A stretch of 64,000 nucleotides of DNA, from positions 7,082,170-7,146,169 of the forward strand of contig NC_049986.1 of NCBI RefSeq assembly GCF_000003815.2, in the 5' to 3' direction. The stretch comes from Branchiostoma floridae (taxonomy: Eukaryota > Chordata > Leptocardii > Amphioxiformes > Branchiostomatidae). This document shows positions 37,457 through 64,000 of this stretch, in pieces. Every line of letters begins with the position of its first letter. Position 1 is the first letter of the stretch. The notes below the pieces were generated by a model. It made no database searches. It was not told the origin of the DNA and was given only the letters and a program-made list of their open reading frames with translations. Position numbers and translations under genes: made by a program.

Positions 37457-37720
37457 CAAAAGGTGATATCTTACCTCACTTGGGGTACCTATGCGGCACT
37501 GTCGAGTTAGTTCACTGCGGCACTGTTGTGTTATTTTCGCCGATTTTTTAGAAATAAATTTAGATTTAAGTATTGCGTAATACTTAAAAGTATGACATAG
37601 AAGACGACAAAATACACGAAATCTAAGAAAATTAGCTCTTTATCTCTGAAATTCGTTGAGTAATCTTTCGAACCCCGCAGTGCCGCACCGGTGCTTGAAG
37701 TGCAGTGAGATACCACATAA
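37457..37720. mobile_element. Foldback MITE, family A copy
   Basis: Left end AGGTGATATCTTACCTCACT is degraded; right end GTGCAGTGAGATACCACATAA is intact. Core as in the other copies. Confidence 0.76.
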
Positions 37721-38995
37721 GTGTTCATTATCTATGCGAGTAAAGAAAGGTAGAGGGATGACTAATCGTGAAAGGTAGTTGTTCAGACATAGAAGCTAAT
37801 TTTCGGTTAGTGTAGCACAAAGAAACGCATTGACCCGAAGGTCAACCACTCTGAATCTTGATTGGAGGTTAATCTACCGGTAAATTATGGGTTACGGACT
37901 GGCCTGCACGGTTGCTGTGTTCGATTTAGAGGAGTTAATTTTCCACTGATCTATTCTCTTCGTAACAGTTGTAGTACTAACGGTAAAACTCATAGGACCT
38001 TAACACTATCCATGCCATTGCGTGGCAGTACTTATACATATTCACTGTGATTTTTGCCCCAACCTTTCGCATTTGTCATGTCCTAATAATTGAATAGAAA
38101 TAATGCATTATTTTAACATCGAATCCGATTCTAAGCACCCATAGAAAGGTACGGTTACAACTTTGTCAATGCAACAGCAAAGATATCTTTTAAAGAAATA
38201 ACAAGCATCTTTCTACTGGTAGTAACATTTCACAAACAAAAGACGATTCAATAATTCAAAGTGTTTAAGAATAACTTTAACTTTAGAAAGTTCTGGTCTT
38301 AGTTTGACGTTACCTTGTATTCAAAGCAGCCTTTGGATAAAGGTATTTCCTCAATGTGAAGTAACTATTTATTGGGCCTGTTCGGCAGAATACTTGCCCC
38401 CGTGAGTGCTATTACGCTATATATTGTAAAACAATGCATAAGATATAACGCATCAAGGAACGTCGCCTACTGTTAACATTCACTCAAGGGCCACCCATGA
38501 TAGGATTCGAAATGTGAGAGTTCGAAACCACACTTCAGTGTTTTAGTACACTCTTCCCGTGATTGCCTTCCTTACCTGTAATCTTTCGAAGTAACTACTA
38601 ATATTTTGTTATTACTCATTCTAAATTAGATGAAATCTTCGTTGTGGACAAAACGAGACAAATTCTACCAGGACAAAGGGGCAAAGGTATACGTTTTGAG
38701 CCTGTAAATAGCAAGATATCCCCGCATAGATAATTTGGAAGTAATGTACGTGAAATGTGTGAATGAAATGCTGTGATGCCAAATTTTCTGTTCATTTGAT
38801 TTCAATACTAGAGTACAAAAGCACCCCCCCCCCCCAAAAAAAAAGATATTATGAATATTTTCCAAAATGCCAGAAAATCGATTCTGGGCATAATTGAGAT
38901 AGCTTCATATCTTTACTTGTTTAGAATACATGAAACCACGTTTGTGCCAAATTTGGTGCTTTTAGGAAAATTTTTACACAACCATTGCTTTATTC

Positions 38996-39034
38996 TCTTA
39001 AAGAAGGTGACAGACGGTCACCGAAACGTTGGTT
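38996..39034 (+). repeat. Second type of hammerhead-like motif
   Basis: A perfect 6-bp stem-loop GGTGAC-AGACG-GTCACC (39006-39022) followed directly by GAAACGTT. The upstream core (CTTAAAGA) is a damaged CUGANGA. The stem II sequence differs from the other copies. Confidence 0.45.
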
Positions 39035-40749
39035 CCTTGCTAGAATATCGAATTAGCTAAGACGATTTCTAAATCATTACAGAAATGCCTTGCAAGTTTG
39101 CAAGAAAATAGAATCTACCCCTGGCGTATGTCTACGAAGTTGTCCCTCAAGATTCCCCAATCAATAGACGATTACAGGTACGGCAAAAAAATACATCATG
39201 TCTATGGGACCCAAGGCGAACGTCTTAATTACATTTCACAATCCAAATTTAAGAATTATTCATGTACCATTTGGAATCCACTCGTAGACGTACAACTTTT
39301 CTTCTTGAAGTTGTTCGAAGTAAAGTTGGTCGTATGTCCCCTAGTGACCTTTAGTAAGGTAGTACTTGTAACGGCTACATAAATCGCACGCACCTTGCCA
39401 CGGTGTTGTGATAAAGGTTGGCATTTAAAGCTACGGGACTCGGAAGGAATGCTTATCAGGAATACGCAAGGGTGATGCTACCCCACGCACGTAAGATTAG
39501 AGTATCATAAGAAATAAGTACCTTAAGCAACACTATACTAATGGTAAGCCTCTCGTTGTATACATGTAATATATATGTAAGAGACGGAATGAGACTTAGA
39601 ACATAAATGCTATAAATGCATCTCTGCATGTAACATGTTACTTAATGATCATCATCATAAACGTTATATTACCCAAAATTTTATGAGATCACTGATTCAT
39701 AAGCGCCTAAACAATCGCAATAATAATCTTAATGCCAAACAACATAAATGTCTGACATTATCATTATTTTATAGGCCCTAAAATTTTATTCTGATACTGT
39801 AGTAAGTTTACAATAGAGCTACATATAAGCACATATTATTTTTATGAAGACTAATAGTTGGGATTATGACACCCCATGATTTAAAAGAGTTATAGTTTAA
39901 AACCACCAACGATTATACCCCACTACATAGACGGTAGAAACACAATGTGATTTAAGTGATACTTTTGGTAAAATATGGTTTACATGATAATCAAATGGAG
40001 CTACATGTTGCTTCAATACACCATGTACTATCTGTCATGTGTCTGCTTGCTTTTTTGTATTAACAATTTCACATGGTAAAAATGATATCAAGCGGCCTTC
40101 GGGTTACAACTTTAAGCATCCTTTGGGTCTTATTTACGTGGTGACCATTTAGTAAAAACACGTAATCACAAAACGAGTGTAAGTTTTGGACAAAACGCTA
40201 ACGCTGATAGTGTGCATGGTGGAAGATACTGACCTCACATTGAAAAAAATATCCTAACGGAATGCTTCTACAATAGATTGAAAGACAACACATAATTTAG
40301 AAACTTTAAGCTACAATTCAAGACATTCCGAATGATACAGTACAATACGTGTAGTGTACGCAGTGGCCTTCACATCCACAGAATAAATGTGCTAGCAGAA
40401 CACGTGCACGTTCCGTTTGATTGCAGTCTAGTAATATCACTGGTTTTACGACAGAACGCCACTGTGTTTAAACGACAGTAATGTGTCACATTGATTAATA
40501 GCTTGGCGTGATGGTACAGACTTCGGGAAAAAATATTCCCTCCTAGTTTGCAATATTTTCCTCCAGACTACTGTGAGTGGAACAAGTCCAATTCTGGGAA
40601 TGGTGAAAATTGGACCTGTTCAATTCTCACGTGTATATAACACCTCCAGGAGTATTGCGTTGGCGTTTGATCTTGACCTTGCTACACTTACTCGGATGGG
40701 ATTTCATAGTCAAGGGAAAGTAACTACCTTTCCTTTGTAGCACCGGTGT

Positions 40750-40981
40750 ATGGTAAAGGGGATATTCGAGGTTTCACATGACGTGGCATTCAATGGTAAA
40801 ATATGTATAGACTTCAGAAATGCAGATAGAGATCTGCTGATCAGAAGCATACTGCTTATTGGTGTCATGGGGACCGTTAAAACGTACAGTGATGGAAGAT
40901 CTAAAGAAGTAGATTCTTTGAAGATTTTTAACAGCAGGTGTATTTTTAATGGGTCACTCGGGAATGGAGGTAAGTTTTGCT
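40750..40981 (+). CDS. Doubtful coding exon
   Basis: An ATG-initiated open stretch (MVKGIFEVSHDVAFNGKICI ..) with protein-like composition that runs into GGAG|GTAAGT, a strong donor, and has TATATAA-like sequence about 120 bp upstream (40634). No partner exon or homology was found, so this may be chance. Confidence 0.2.
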
Positions 40982-43492
40982 CCAGGTAGTTTATTCCATC
41001 AGGGTATCTTGAAATGGCTCAAAGCATCCCAATCTAAAATGAAAAGTCATGGGATAAATTTCCCGTTCCCTTTCATGTCAAGTATCCCCTTTAGCAAGCC
41101 AGTTATGGATAATGGTTATGGTATTTGATGTACAAATCTTTAAATGTTTTGCCTTGTGTACATTTGCAGGTAGTGTGCCCAGGGACTTTGAAAAAAAAAA
41201 CCCTGTTAACTTAGAGAGATAGCCGCCCTGGTAAAAATCTACAGATGGATAAATGTGATGATGTACATTTTGTATGACCCACTCATAATCCATGTAATCA
41301 ATAATGAAAAAATTGATGCAAATAGAAATTACAACACATTCAGGATTCGGTGTGACTTGCTGATTTATGAAATCGGAAAATCTCCTGCAGTTCAAACTGT
41401 CACCGATACATGTACATAATTCTATCATGAAATTACGTATAAGATTTGACGGAACATAAGCTTTGACTTATTCATAACAAATAATGATTCTAGAGCAGTT
41501 TAGCTATAGCAAATATAACCACCGCTTAGATAACAAGCAGTGTCCAATTTCGCTTTGCCGATTTGCAGGATTTATGCCCGGATTTGAATAACTATGTTCT
41601 CGAATGACTTAAATATTTCAATGACAACTATTATCATGGTGACTTGATGACGTTTAACATTATTTCATAATAATACTATAACACTGAAGTTTCTATACTT
41701 AGGTGACTGCAGTCAAAGAACCTGCCTGATTGATGAAGCAAATGTATCAAAACTTCTGGCTGCTTCCAAATCCTATCCAGTTGCTGAAGTAACTGTTGTC
41801 TTGCATGCGCAAAGCTAGCATCCCTTGCTGTGTCGTATGAAAATTTCCAAGACCTGAAGTAAAAATGCACGTACCTGATTCTCCGTGTATTTCTCGTGGT
41901 GGCCCTGGTACAACCGTCGATTACTATTATAGTATCCAACCCTTCCCGCATCTGAACGTGTAACCGTCGGTAACCTGCCCAATAGCATTATCCACTTCAG
42001 ACCACCCTCATATAGAGTGGGACCAAAAGACTGAGCTCCAAACCGTTGTAATTTGTAATTTGAATTTCAACGGTAATTTATTGCTATGTGAGTCTGACCA
42101 TTCAAAGCCCCTTACAAAGCCAAAGCTCTCTCCCTAAATACTCTCGCGGAGGCAGTCTAGAAAGTGCACGAGGTCAAATGTCTCCGGTGTCAACTAAGAG
42201 GTCAATTAAAAGGTCAACGCCTATTCAGTTCGCAACCTTTCTGTCGACGAGTTCCATGCAGAAATTCGATATTAAGATTGAGATATCAATATTTCACACG
42301 AACAATTGTTTTGACACAGATATCTGGCTGCAGCCAGTGAACCGAGACAACGATGCCGTGGATAATAGAGCTTGTTGAACCCCACCAACAGGGGGGCGCT
42401 CAATACCACGCTCAATGCCAGCTGATCACCCAAAATGTAATGCTACACATATTGGAGATACTGCACCTGCGGCAACTGTATGATGTACCGAATAAGGGAC
42501 TATCTTTTCTCTAAAGATAATCTATGATTGGTCGATAGAGACCCGTCTTGAGTGCCTCAGCTCAAGGACATGCTCAAGATTTTGCCATTAAGACCGTTAC
42601 AATCTTTACTTAGACATAGCGAATCCCTCTTTTAAAGATAGAAAGATCAAGTGCTCTAAGGTGGAAATGTTTAAACACAACGAGAATTTGCTACTTTTCA
42701 GCTCTAGTTATTGGACTTAGTGGATTGTCATTTGGTGGATCATATTTTATTACGTCCGTCAGCAGTACTGGTACAAACATACCTGTACTATTTATTGTTC
42801 AATGACATGGAAAAATCAAAGATATAGTATTTTGGAACAAACTCGATGTTAAATGATATCGATGTTTGCTTCAGTGTCCTTCGATCTGTCGACAACTAAA
42901 TACATTCCATTCACCAACCCAATTTTCAAAATGGCTACAGTTGACAAAAAATCATTGTGCAATACACTTATCGAGTCAGTGTGAATGACACATGGATAAA
43001 GCATAGAAGCCTTGCCTGAATCTGAGCCCAAAGAATAATGGGCAATCTCCTGAATTCAGTCGGAAGTATTTATTTGAAGAACGTACGTACAAAGATTTAT
43101 GCTATATCGTCTATTAACTTCCGGAACATTTGTCTGTCGCTTTCCACGAAACCTAATCACAGGAAGTTGACTCAAGGCCGCATGACGAAGACTCCTGTTG
43201 CACTGGTAGGTTTAGGCAAATATACTAAGATCAATATCTCAGAGGTATATATCATTTAGGCCCATAAGAATAACAAATGCACTTGAATTCGTGATGGTGA
43301 AGGCGAATATAGAGTCAAGTCCAGTCACTGACGAAAGACATTAGATGCTGTTTGCTACACGAAACAATCTCTACTATATTAGAGTAGCTATGAGTTATCC
43401 CTTCTCTCTACAACACTGGACCAAAGCCAACCCATTGACTTGGAATTCTTCAAGTATCCTAATACACTATTGGACAGGACATCCAAATATGT

Positions 43493-43690
43493 CGTCAGCT
43501 CTTTTATGTTCATAGTTAGGGTATAAAAAAACAGTTTCTCCCAGGTCACTTCAGTGTCACTGACGAAAGATGGTGGATGCCATCTAAAACGTTTGACCGT
43601 TTCCAAAAGCATATCCAGTTGCTTGAGTAACAGTGTCTTCTTGGCTTATCTTATTGTTTATCTAGTTGTTTATCCTTCATCGACGTATAA
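43493..43690 (+). repeat. Dispersed repeat with hammerhead-ribozyme-like core (copy 2)
   Basis: GTCA-CTGACGA at 43556-43566, perfect 6-bp stem II (AGATGG-TGGATG-CCATCT, 43568-43585), then AAAACGTT and TGAC. The only core deviation is G12 to A. The flanks match copy 1 (CATAGTTAGGGTATAAAA upstream, ATCCAGTTGCTTGAGTAAC downstream), so this is a repeat family, probably derived from a Penelope-like retroelement. Confidence 0.6.
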
Positions 43691-43694
43691 AGGA

Positions 43695-45530
43695 GGTACT
43701 AGGTAATAAGCCACACCTAGTGGTGTGTTATTACAGAAAGGCGACAAGCAATAACAACAAGCTGGTGTTTGCCTAATCTACAGGCTACACCGGTAGCCAA
43801 ACACACACCTAGGCCGGCTTCAGTCCTCTGGCAGCTTTTTATACTATGTTAGGCTACCGTAGGATTTGCTTGGAGATTAGTGTATGTCCCCTTTGTGTGC
43901 CATACACATCTAGCACCTTGCGATGATTTGTTCTGTGCTGTACGGAAGTGTAGCAATCTGATTAGAGTCACTGGAGGCTGCCAGTCTGACCACCGCCGTG
44001 TCGAATGCCACCTGCGCCCGTGTAATTGATCGCAACTGCTGTTTTTCACATCTAATAAACTTCATTGTGCGACATATGCTTTTATTTCGCTACAGCGATG
44101 ACTTTATTATACGCCTTTACTATATCAATAAAACAGGTGTCTACATATGGCCTGGCACGTTCTTACATATTTTGTGATGTTTGCCTGTCCCTGGAGTTTA
44201 ATGAATATAATTCTTCGTTTGCTGCGCAATGGGTTTGGAATGTTCGCTACTTTGTTGTAATTCTAAACTACACAGCGAACGCCTTCTTCATCTCCGATAT
44301 ATAATTTCCTCTAATAAAGGAACCTCGCAGGCGTAAAGCCTCAATAACATTACGCTAAATCCTAAGGGTGCAATGGTGACGATTTACGGTACTCGTGTGC
44401 ACTTGCGAAAGACTTTTTTTACCATGCCCTCATAAATACGCGTTTTCGGGAAATTGATTTTCGATTACGCGGGTCAATACATCATGTGTGAACCTCATGT
44501 AGTGGAGGGTTTTTGTGACATTATCCCGCATTTGTATGACATATTTGGGCGACAAGAGGTCAGACGCTATCTACTAAAAGGATTTAGCTACCAGGAAACA
44601 CACCTTTACGATTGGCGAACTGTTTTTGCAACTAGTACTTTGCACTACTTTTGTGTTACGAGAAATAGATAGACAGATTATGAGAACTTTATTTCAGAAA
44701 GTATAACATAACAGTTGTTCGACTGTATACTATGAATTTTTGAACAACATGAATCCGTAAATTTCATCTCCCTTTCTTAGGCTAACATGTAGGTACTATA
44801 TGCTTGATCGTGGAGTTGAAAACAACCGGGAACAGAGACATATTCTTCGTCTGTGGTGTCAAAGTTAAGCTGGCGTGCCAAACCGCCAGTTTATTTTGAT
44901 TTACGATAACCATTACACATTGCAATATTTGTACACTTTTGCCGAAGGAAGGCAACAACTCTTCTATCGAAAATCACTGGAATCAAAGTTATATCCAGAC
45001 AGAAATGAGATACAATGCATGTCATCAAGCAACCTCATCATAACGAAAATCACTGTACTTCTCATAATCCAGCTCATAAGTGGCCATACATGATATGAAC
45101 AGATGCGTCTTTTCCTTTGTATTCTATATAGTGATAAACGGCCGGATTCGCTGTCAGCAAGCCAGGTTGTTTCTTATCTACAGACGATATCGATTTTTGG
45201 TCTTCCTCTCCTTGCTGTGATCGTTAGGCTCCAGATTGATTCTAAGTAAAACGGGGCATTAGAGGGTAATAATATCCGTAATTGGACTCCAGCTCGGGCC
45301 GGATGGGAACATCTCTTGTCGGGGATGATGATGAATTTTGCCGTGGAATGGCCTAAATACAATTACGGGTGTACGCTCGGAAATCTGATGGTGTCTGAAG
45401 TAAGGAATCAACATTCAGATGTGCTAGTCTCGCATCCATCCCTTTTCATTTCTAAGGGATCTATCCATATTTTCCTCCGTGTACGCAGAAGATTTTGGTG
45501 TGGGGACGTTTGCGTTCTTATAGAGTGGCA
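43695..45530. other. No gene seen
   Basis: Begins with a hairpin (GTAATAA-CACACC / GGTGTG-TTATTAC, 43703-43733) and a block that looks like a dispersed repeat (about 43740-44050); the rest is AT-rich with no supported exon. Confidence 0.45.
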
Positions 45531-45534
45531 GGAT

Positions 45535-46125
45535 GCGGGTGGGAAGTAGATTGGCAGGAAGTAGAATGACAGGAAGTAGGTGGGAAGTAGAGTGGTAGGA
45601 GGTAGAATGACAGGAAGTGGGTGGGAAGTAGAGTGGTAGGAAATAGAGTGACAGGAAGTAGGTGGGAAGTAGAGTGGTAGGAGGTAGAATGACAGGAAGT
45701 GGGTGGAAAGTAGAGTGGTAGGAAGTAGAGTGACAGGAAGTAGGTGGGAAGTAGAGTGGCAGGAAGTAGACAGGCAGGAAGTGGATGTGAAGTAGAGTGG
45801 TAGGAAGTAGAGTGACAGGAAGTAGGTGGGAAGTAGAGTGGCAGGAAGTAGACAGGCAGGAAGTGGATGTGAAGTAGAGTGGTAGGAAGTAGAGTGGCAG
45901 GAAGTGGGTGTGAAGTAGAGTGGTAGGAAGTGGAGTGGTAGGAAGTGGGTGGGAAGTAGAGTGGCAGGAAGTAGAATGACAGGAAGTGGATGTGAAGTAG
46001 AGTGGTAGGAAGTAGAGAGGCAGGAAGTGGATGTGAAGTAGAGTGACAGGGAGTAGAGAGGCAGGATGTAGAGTGGGAAGAAGAAGATCGTGTGTGGCAG
46101 GAAGTAGAGTGGCAGGACGTGGCTG
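45535..46125. repeat. ~41-bp minisatellite built of GGAAGTAGAGTGG sub-units
   Basis: Nested repeats of GTGGGAAGTAGAGTGGTAGG and GAATGACAGGAAGTGG. It produces long open frames on the minus strand (TSCHSTSYHSTSHPLP-like) that are artefacts of the repeat. Lies 1.2 kb beyond the TMC stop codon. Confidence 0.88.
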
Positions 46126-46626
46126 GAAAGATGCAAATATCAATCCAAATTCATCGTTGATATTGCCGCCAAAGCGCTATTTCATCGAATTTCTCGTGCG
46201 TCTATTTACTTTGTAATACACACAAAAGTGGGAAGACTGTGTGGCCGTAAAGGTTACACTGTGGAAGTAAGTTATAGGAAGTTCAGAGGTAGTAGAATAA
46301 GTCGTCTATCCAAACTTCAAGTATTTCACGTTACCAGTCGGGCGGGCGTTGATATCAGCTATATTTATGTGACAATTATGCTGGTTCGTGACACATTGAT
46401 ATGCACCAAATTTGACCTACAATAAACACATTTGTGGCCACGGTGTTACATGTTATACCATATGCTAGGATATATACGGAGCCCTATAAGTAAAGCGTAA
46501 AGTGTACTTAATTCTATACGAAAAATCTTGAAGGACCCCTTCCACATAAGGTTTGTGCCACGGTCAATTCACAGATCAATGGACAGCAATATTAGTGCGT
46601 ACATACACACTCACAGTCATACGTGA

Positions 46627-46681
46627 GCGCACACACACACACAAACACACAGTCAAGTACACACACACACACACACACACA
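46627..46681. repeat. (CA)n microsatellite
   Basis: Interrupted CA dinucleotide repeat, GCACACACACACACAAACAC and a second CA run ending at 46681. Confidence 0.9.
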
Positions 46682-46854
46682 AGCTGCCTCTTATTTGGGA
46701 TCGTTTCAATATTGCGGATGGAATTTGGGTCACTCAAATCTTCATTTATCTTCGATAGAAAAATGCAATATCCTCTGAAATAACATAGTTTTTCGACCAC
46801 ATTCCAATAACTTCAGAAATATCACTCATATTCGTTTTTTATATTGCCACCAGT

Positions 46855-46860
46855 TTTATT
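46855..46860 (-). terminator. Candidate polyadenylation signal of the TMC gene
   Basis: AATAAA on the minus strand, about 480 bases beyond the TMC stop codon. It is the nearest canonical hexamer I noticed; the cleavage site cannot be seen. Confidence 0.3.
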
Positions 46861-47341
46861 TACATTTCTCATGCGTCTATTTAATCTGTAATATACACAA
46901 AGAACAATGTCAAGAAATTACTTCGAGAACTGACACGCGTACACTAATTCGAATTGAGGCGAATTCTTCGAATTGAGGCGGATATCTTCTGTTGTTTTTC
47001 TTTACGATTTTATAAAAAAACACTTTGCTGATATTTTATAATAATAATATATGATAGTTTATGACAGTAGTTGTGTTAATTTCAATTATAAAACACATAT
47101 CATCTTGTAAGAAGATTGACAAGACAGCACGCCTAGCGGAACAGTGCAAAACGACATGTAACGGTACAAGTTAGAAGAAATTACCTCAATGCAATGTACA
47201 AGCAAACAGACACTCAAATACTTAAAACGTCACGCGCCAAAGTTTCTCATGATCTGAGCCCTTAAAGTCTAGTAGTAGCCTGTGGTACGCAATCCCTCGC
47301 TGCATCTCCCACACAGACCGCTAGGGGCGCGATTTGGAAGT

Positions 47342-61951
<14,610 letters not shown>

Positions 61952-61969
61952 CTGTGTACAACAAAAATA

Positions 61970-62480
61970 CATGTCATCAGACATGTCATTGGTCAACACT
62001 GTATGTATGGAACGCAAAAAAACATTCGTTATGAGACATGTCATTGGTCAACACTGTATGTATGGAAAACAAAAACATTCGTTATGAGACCTATTATTGG
62101 TCAACACTGCATGTATGGAACACAAACATTTGTCAATTAGGCCTGTCATTGGTCAACACTATGTGCAACACAACCATTTGTCAATCAGACCTGTCATTGG
62201 TCAACACTATGAACAACAAAAACACTTGTCATCAGACCTGCTTATTGGTCAACACTGTATGGATGGAACACAAACATTTGTCAATTATACCTGTCATTGG
62301 TCAACACTATGAACAACAAAAACACCTGTTATCAGACATGTTATTGGTCAAAGCTGTATGCATGGAAGTCAAAACATTCGTTATCAGACCTGTCATTGGT
62401 CAACAAATTAAACATTTGTCATTCCGTCGTGTTATTGGTCAACATTATGTACAATACAAACTATTTTTATGCGGCCTGTC
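61970..62480. repeat. Minisatellite in a 5' TMC intron
   Basis: Nine or ten units of about 45-60 bp containing CATTGGTCAACACTGTATG, a variable ATGGAACACAAA part and CATTTGTCATCAGACCTG. Two length classes alternate (with or without the GTATGTATGGA part). It starts less than 30 bp from the acceptor of exon 61802-61951. Confidence 0.85.
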
Positions 62481-62845
62481 ATTGCAAAGCCTGGAAAATG
62501 AAGTATCATCAGATTATAAGTGGGCAAATTGTACCAGCATACAAGGGTCCTTCACAAAGTTATATATTTTATATCTATATATATTAAAATGTCAAGAAGA
62601 TATATCCTTAACCTTTGTGCCAAATTTAATTTCATTTGACTGAAAAATTAGCTTTTTATAAATCCAATGACACTAATTTTTGAAGGACCTTCGTAGATAT
62701 AGATTTCAAACAAATCTATTGCATTCAGGATTTTATCTAAAGAGAACCATCACAAGAGCCCAATCGCAAAAGATGGCTTCCGAAATTTGGTTTCACAGTG
62801 GACAATTCATTTCGGATAGCCATATATTCTAGAGACTCTACCGAC

Positions 62846-62982
62846 CGGTCCTTGCAGCTGAAGTTCCGCCGGAGATAGTCCAGGTTCTCCCGTTGACATT
62901 TCCGGATGGATATGTGCGACTTGCGCGCTGGTCGGTGGTCAAGCGACCGGACATTCACGTTCAGCGGTACCAGGACAGGCAT
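62846..62982 (-). CDS. Candidate 5' coding exon of the TMC gene
   Basis: An open, GC-richer stretch beginning ATG (MPVLVPLNVNVRSLDHRPAR and on to NFSCKD). Cutting at CG|GTCGGT leaves two bases, as the next TMC exon needs, giving CKDR-DSDDV. The donor is weak and TMC N-termini are not conserved, so this rests on phase, start codon and composition only. Confidence 0.33.
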
Positions 62983-62999
62983 GGCCGGACGTTCTCTCA

Positions 63000-63210
63000 C
63001 ACCACGAGCGATCCATAAGACGGACCTAGACTCCTAGAAGAAGATCCCAAGTCTCCGAAAGGTAGTGTAGACTACATCGGCACGCTTCCCTATCTCTGGA
63101 GTGTTGACAGGACAGGCTTCTCTCACACAACGAGCAATCGACAAGATGAACCAAGACTCCTAGAAGAAGATCCCAAGTCTCCGAAAGGTAGTTTAGACTA
63201 CAACAGCAAA
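63000..63210. repeat. Tandem duplication, ~125-bp unit
   Basis: GACTCCTAGAAGAAGATCCC and AAGTCTCCGAAAGGTAGT occur at about 63029 and 63148 with similar flanks (ACGAGCGATC / ACGAGCAATC). Upstream of the candidate TMC 5' exon, so may lie in its 5' UTR or promoter. Confidence 0.7.
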
Positions 63211-63674
63211 GATCCCCTATCTCAGGAGTGTTGCAGTTGCTTGGTTAATGCACTTTGCCGCCTAAAGTATCAATAAGGTCGTCTTTCTCATTGAAGTAGA
63301 ACATCCATCAGTCTTGAGGTGAAGTACTCTAGCTGCGCTGTTGGCCTCCACAATCCACTTAGATCACTGTTGGGGCGTTTTATACCGAGAAAGGTACATA
63401 CGTGATCGCTTCTCGAAACTCCCATTTCTCAATGAAAGTAGATTAGATGTTGGGACGCCGTCCAGTGTGTACCCTTCGGGAGTAATCGCTAGACTAGAAT
63501 CGACGCCCCTAACCTTCGTAAAACCTCTAACACTTTCCGTGATTTCTCTGTTGGATAACTGGCGACATCTACACCCTTTGCTGCACGAAACGCTAACATG
63601 AAGCCTTGGGGACCGGTGTGATGTTTCTTGCGGTCTTTTGACGTCTCTGAGTCTACTTGCTTGAAGATTTCCGT

Positions 63675-63965
63675 CGCTGAAGAATGTCTCACCAAGAGCG
63701 GCCACACAGCCACCTTTTCCTGAAAACCTTTGGCCGATCGTACGTACGTCCAACGGTGATTGCCACGGTTATAACGTTATTAGAGCATTGATTGGCCACG
63801 TAGAGAAACCCGTAGCTCAAGTACACAACAAGTAGACAGCATAATGGATGACATAGGGCTGACGAATGTCTCACCAAGAGCAGCCAAACAGCCACTTGAA
63901 AACCTTTGCCGACCGCACGTACTTCCAACAGTGATTGTCACGGTTATAACTTTATTACAGCTCTG
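63675..63965. repeat. Tandem duplication, ~185-bp spacing
   Basis: GAATGTCTCACCAAGAGC, CAGCCAC, GAAAACCTTTG and CACGGTTATAAC appear in order at 63681-63779 and 63864-63953. Open minus-strand frames across it are not supported as coding. Confidence 0.7.
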
Positions 63966-64000
63966 TTTCACCAAGGGGACAAGCCCGTAGTTCCAGCACA

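Larger units (their letters stand above)
37725..43490. other. No confident gene
   Basis: AT-rich DNA with a poly-C/poly-A run near 38824-38845, one hammerhead-like motif (38996) and one doubtful exon (40750). A degenerate copy of the CATATCCAGTTGCTTGAG repeat is at about 41766-41800. Confidence 0.45.

Noticed and set aside
44454-44672. A 72-codon plus ORF (GQYIMCEPHVVEGF..)
   Set aside because: Moderately protein-like but isolated, with no splice partner, start context or known relatives.
45408-46143. Two minus-strand ORFs of about 240 codons, Ser/Thr/His/Leu-rich
   Set aside because: They are translations of the ~41-bp minisatellite in different frames; no start context, splice site or codon bias.
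63364-63753. A 129-codon minus ORF and an 86-codon plus ORF over the same bases
   Set aside because: Both strands open, one edge in a duplicated segment, no splice support; not enough to call either.

Overview
The window is animal nuclear DNA: AT-rich, gene-poor, with short spliced exons, long introns, three 100-N scaffold gaps (18144-18243, 31896-31995, 58749-58848), and many non-LTR retrotransposon, SINE and foldback-MITE copies plus minisatellites. The repeat style (CR1-like LINEs with short tandem tails, foldback MITEs, tRNA- and 5S-derived SINEs) together with a TMC3-type gene suggests an invertebrate deuterostome, most likely amphioxus (Branchiostoma). That assignment is inference.

Two spliced genes can be built, both on the minus strand. 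The right quarter (61951 down to 47342) holds a nearly complete transmembrane channel-like gene of the TMC1/2/3 clade, closest to TMC3 by recalled family motifs. I place 21 exons with compatible phases, including a 12-bp micro-exon, one exon cut by a scaffold gap, a probable GC-AG intron and a Gln/His/Pro-rich tail. A weak candidate 5' coding exon lies at 62846-62982. The second gene (17240 down to 10772) has five phase-compatible exons encoding about 312 residues that I do not recognise, ending in a long Lys/Glu-rich charged tract; it may continue past a strong donor at its last exon.

Region by region: 1-8 kb is dominated by LINE debris, including a 5'-truncated insertion with an intact 527-codon reverse transcriptase ORF, and a 157-bp tandem repeat. 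8-10.7 kb has SINE and MITE remnants. 10.7-17.3 kb is the unknown gene. 18-20.3 kb has a gap with duplicated flanks and a 42-bp minisatellite. 20.4-45.5 kb has no gene I can support; it holds a 5S-derived SINE, tandem duplications, a cluster of five foldback MITEs (33.3-37.7 kb) and hammerhead-ribozyme-like motifs. 45.5-46.7 kb is minisatellite and microsatellite DNA downstream of the TMC gene. 47-63 kb is the TMC gene.

The most striking structure is inside the TMC gene. The intron after exon 52553-52792 is filled by about 33 tandem copies of a 55-bp unit that is itself a copy of the last part of that exon plus its 5' splice site, giving an array of decoy donors. Another minisatellite and a foldback MITE also sit next to TMC splice sites.
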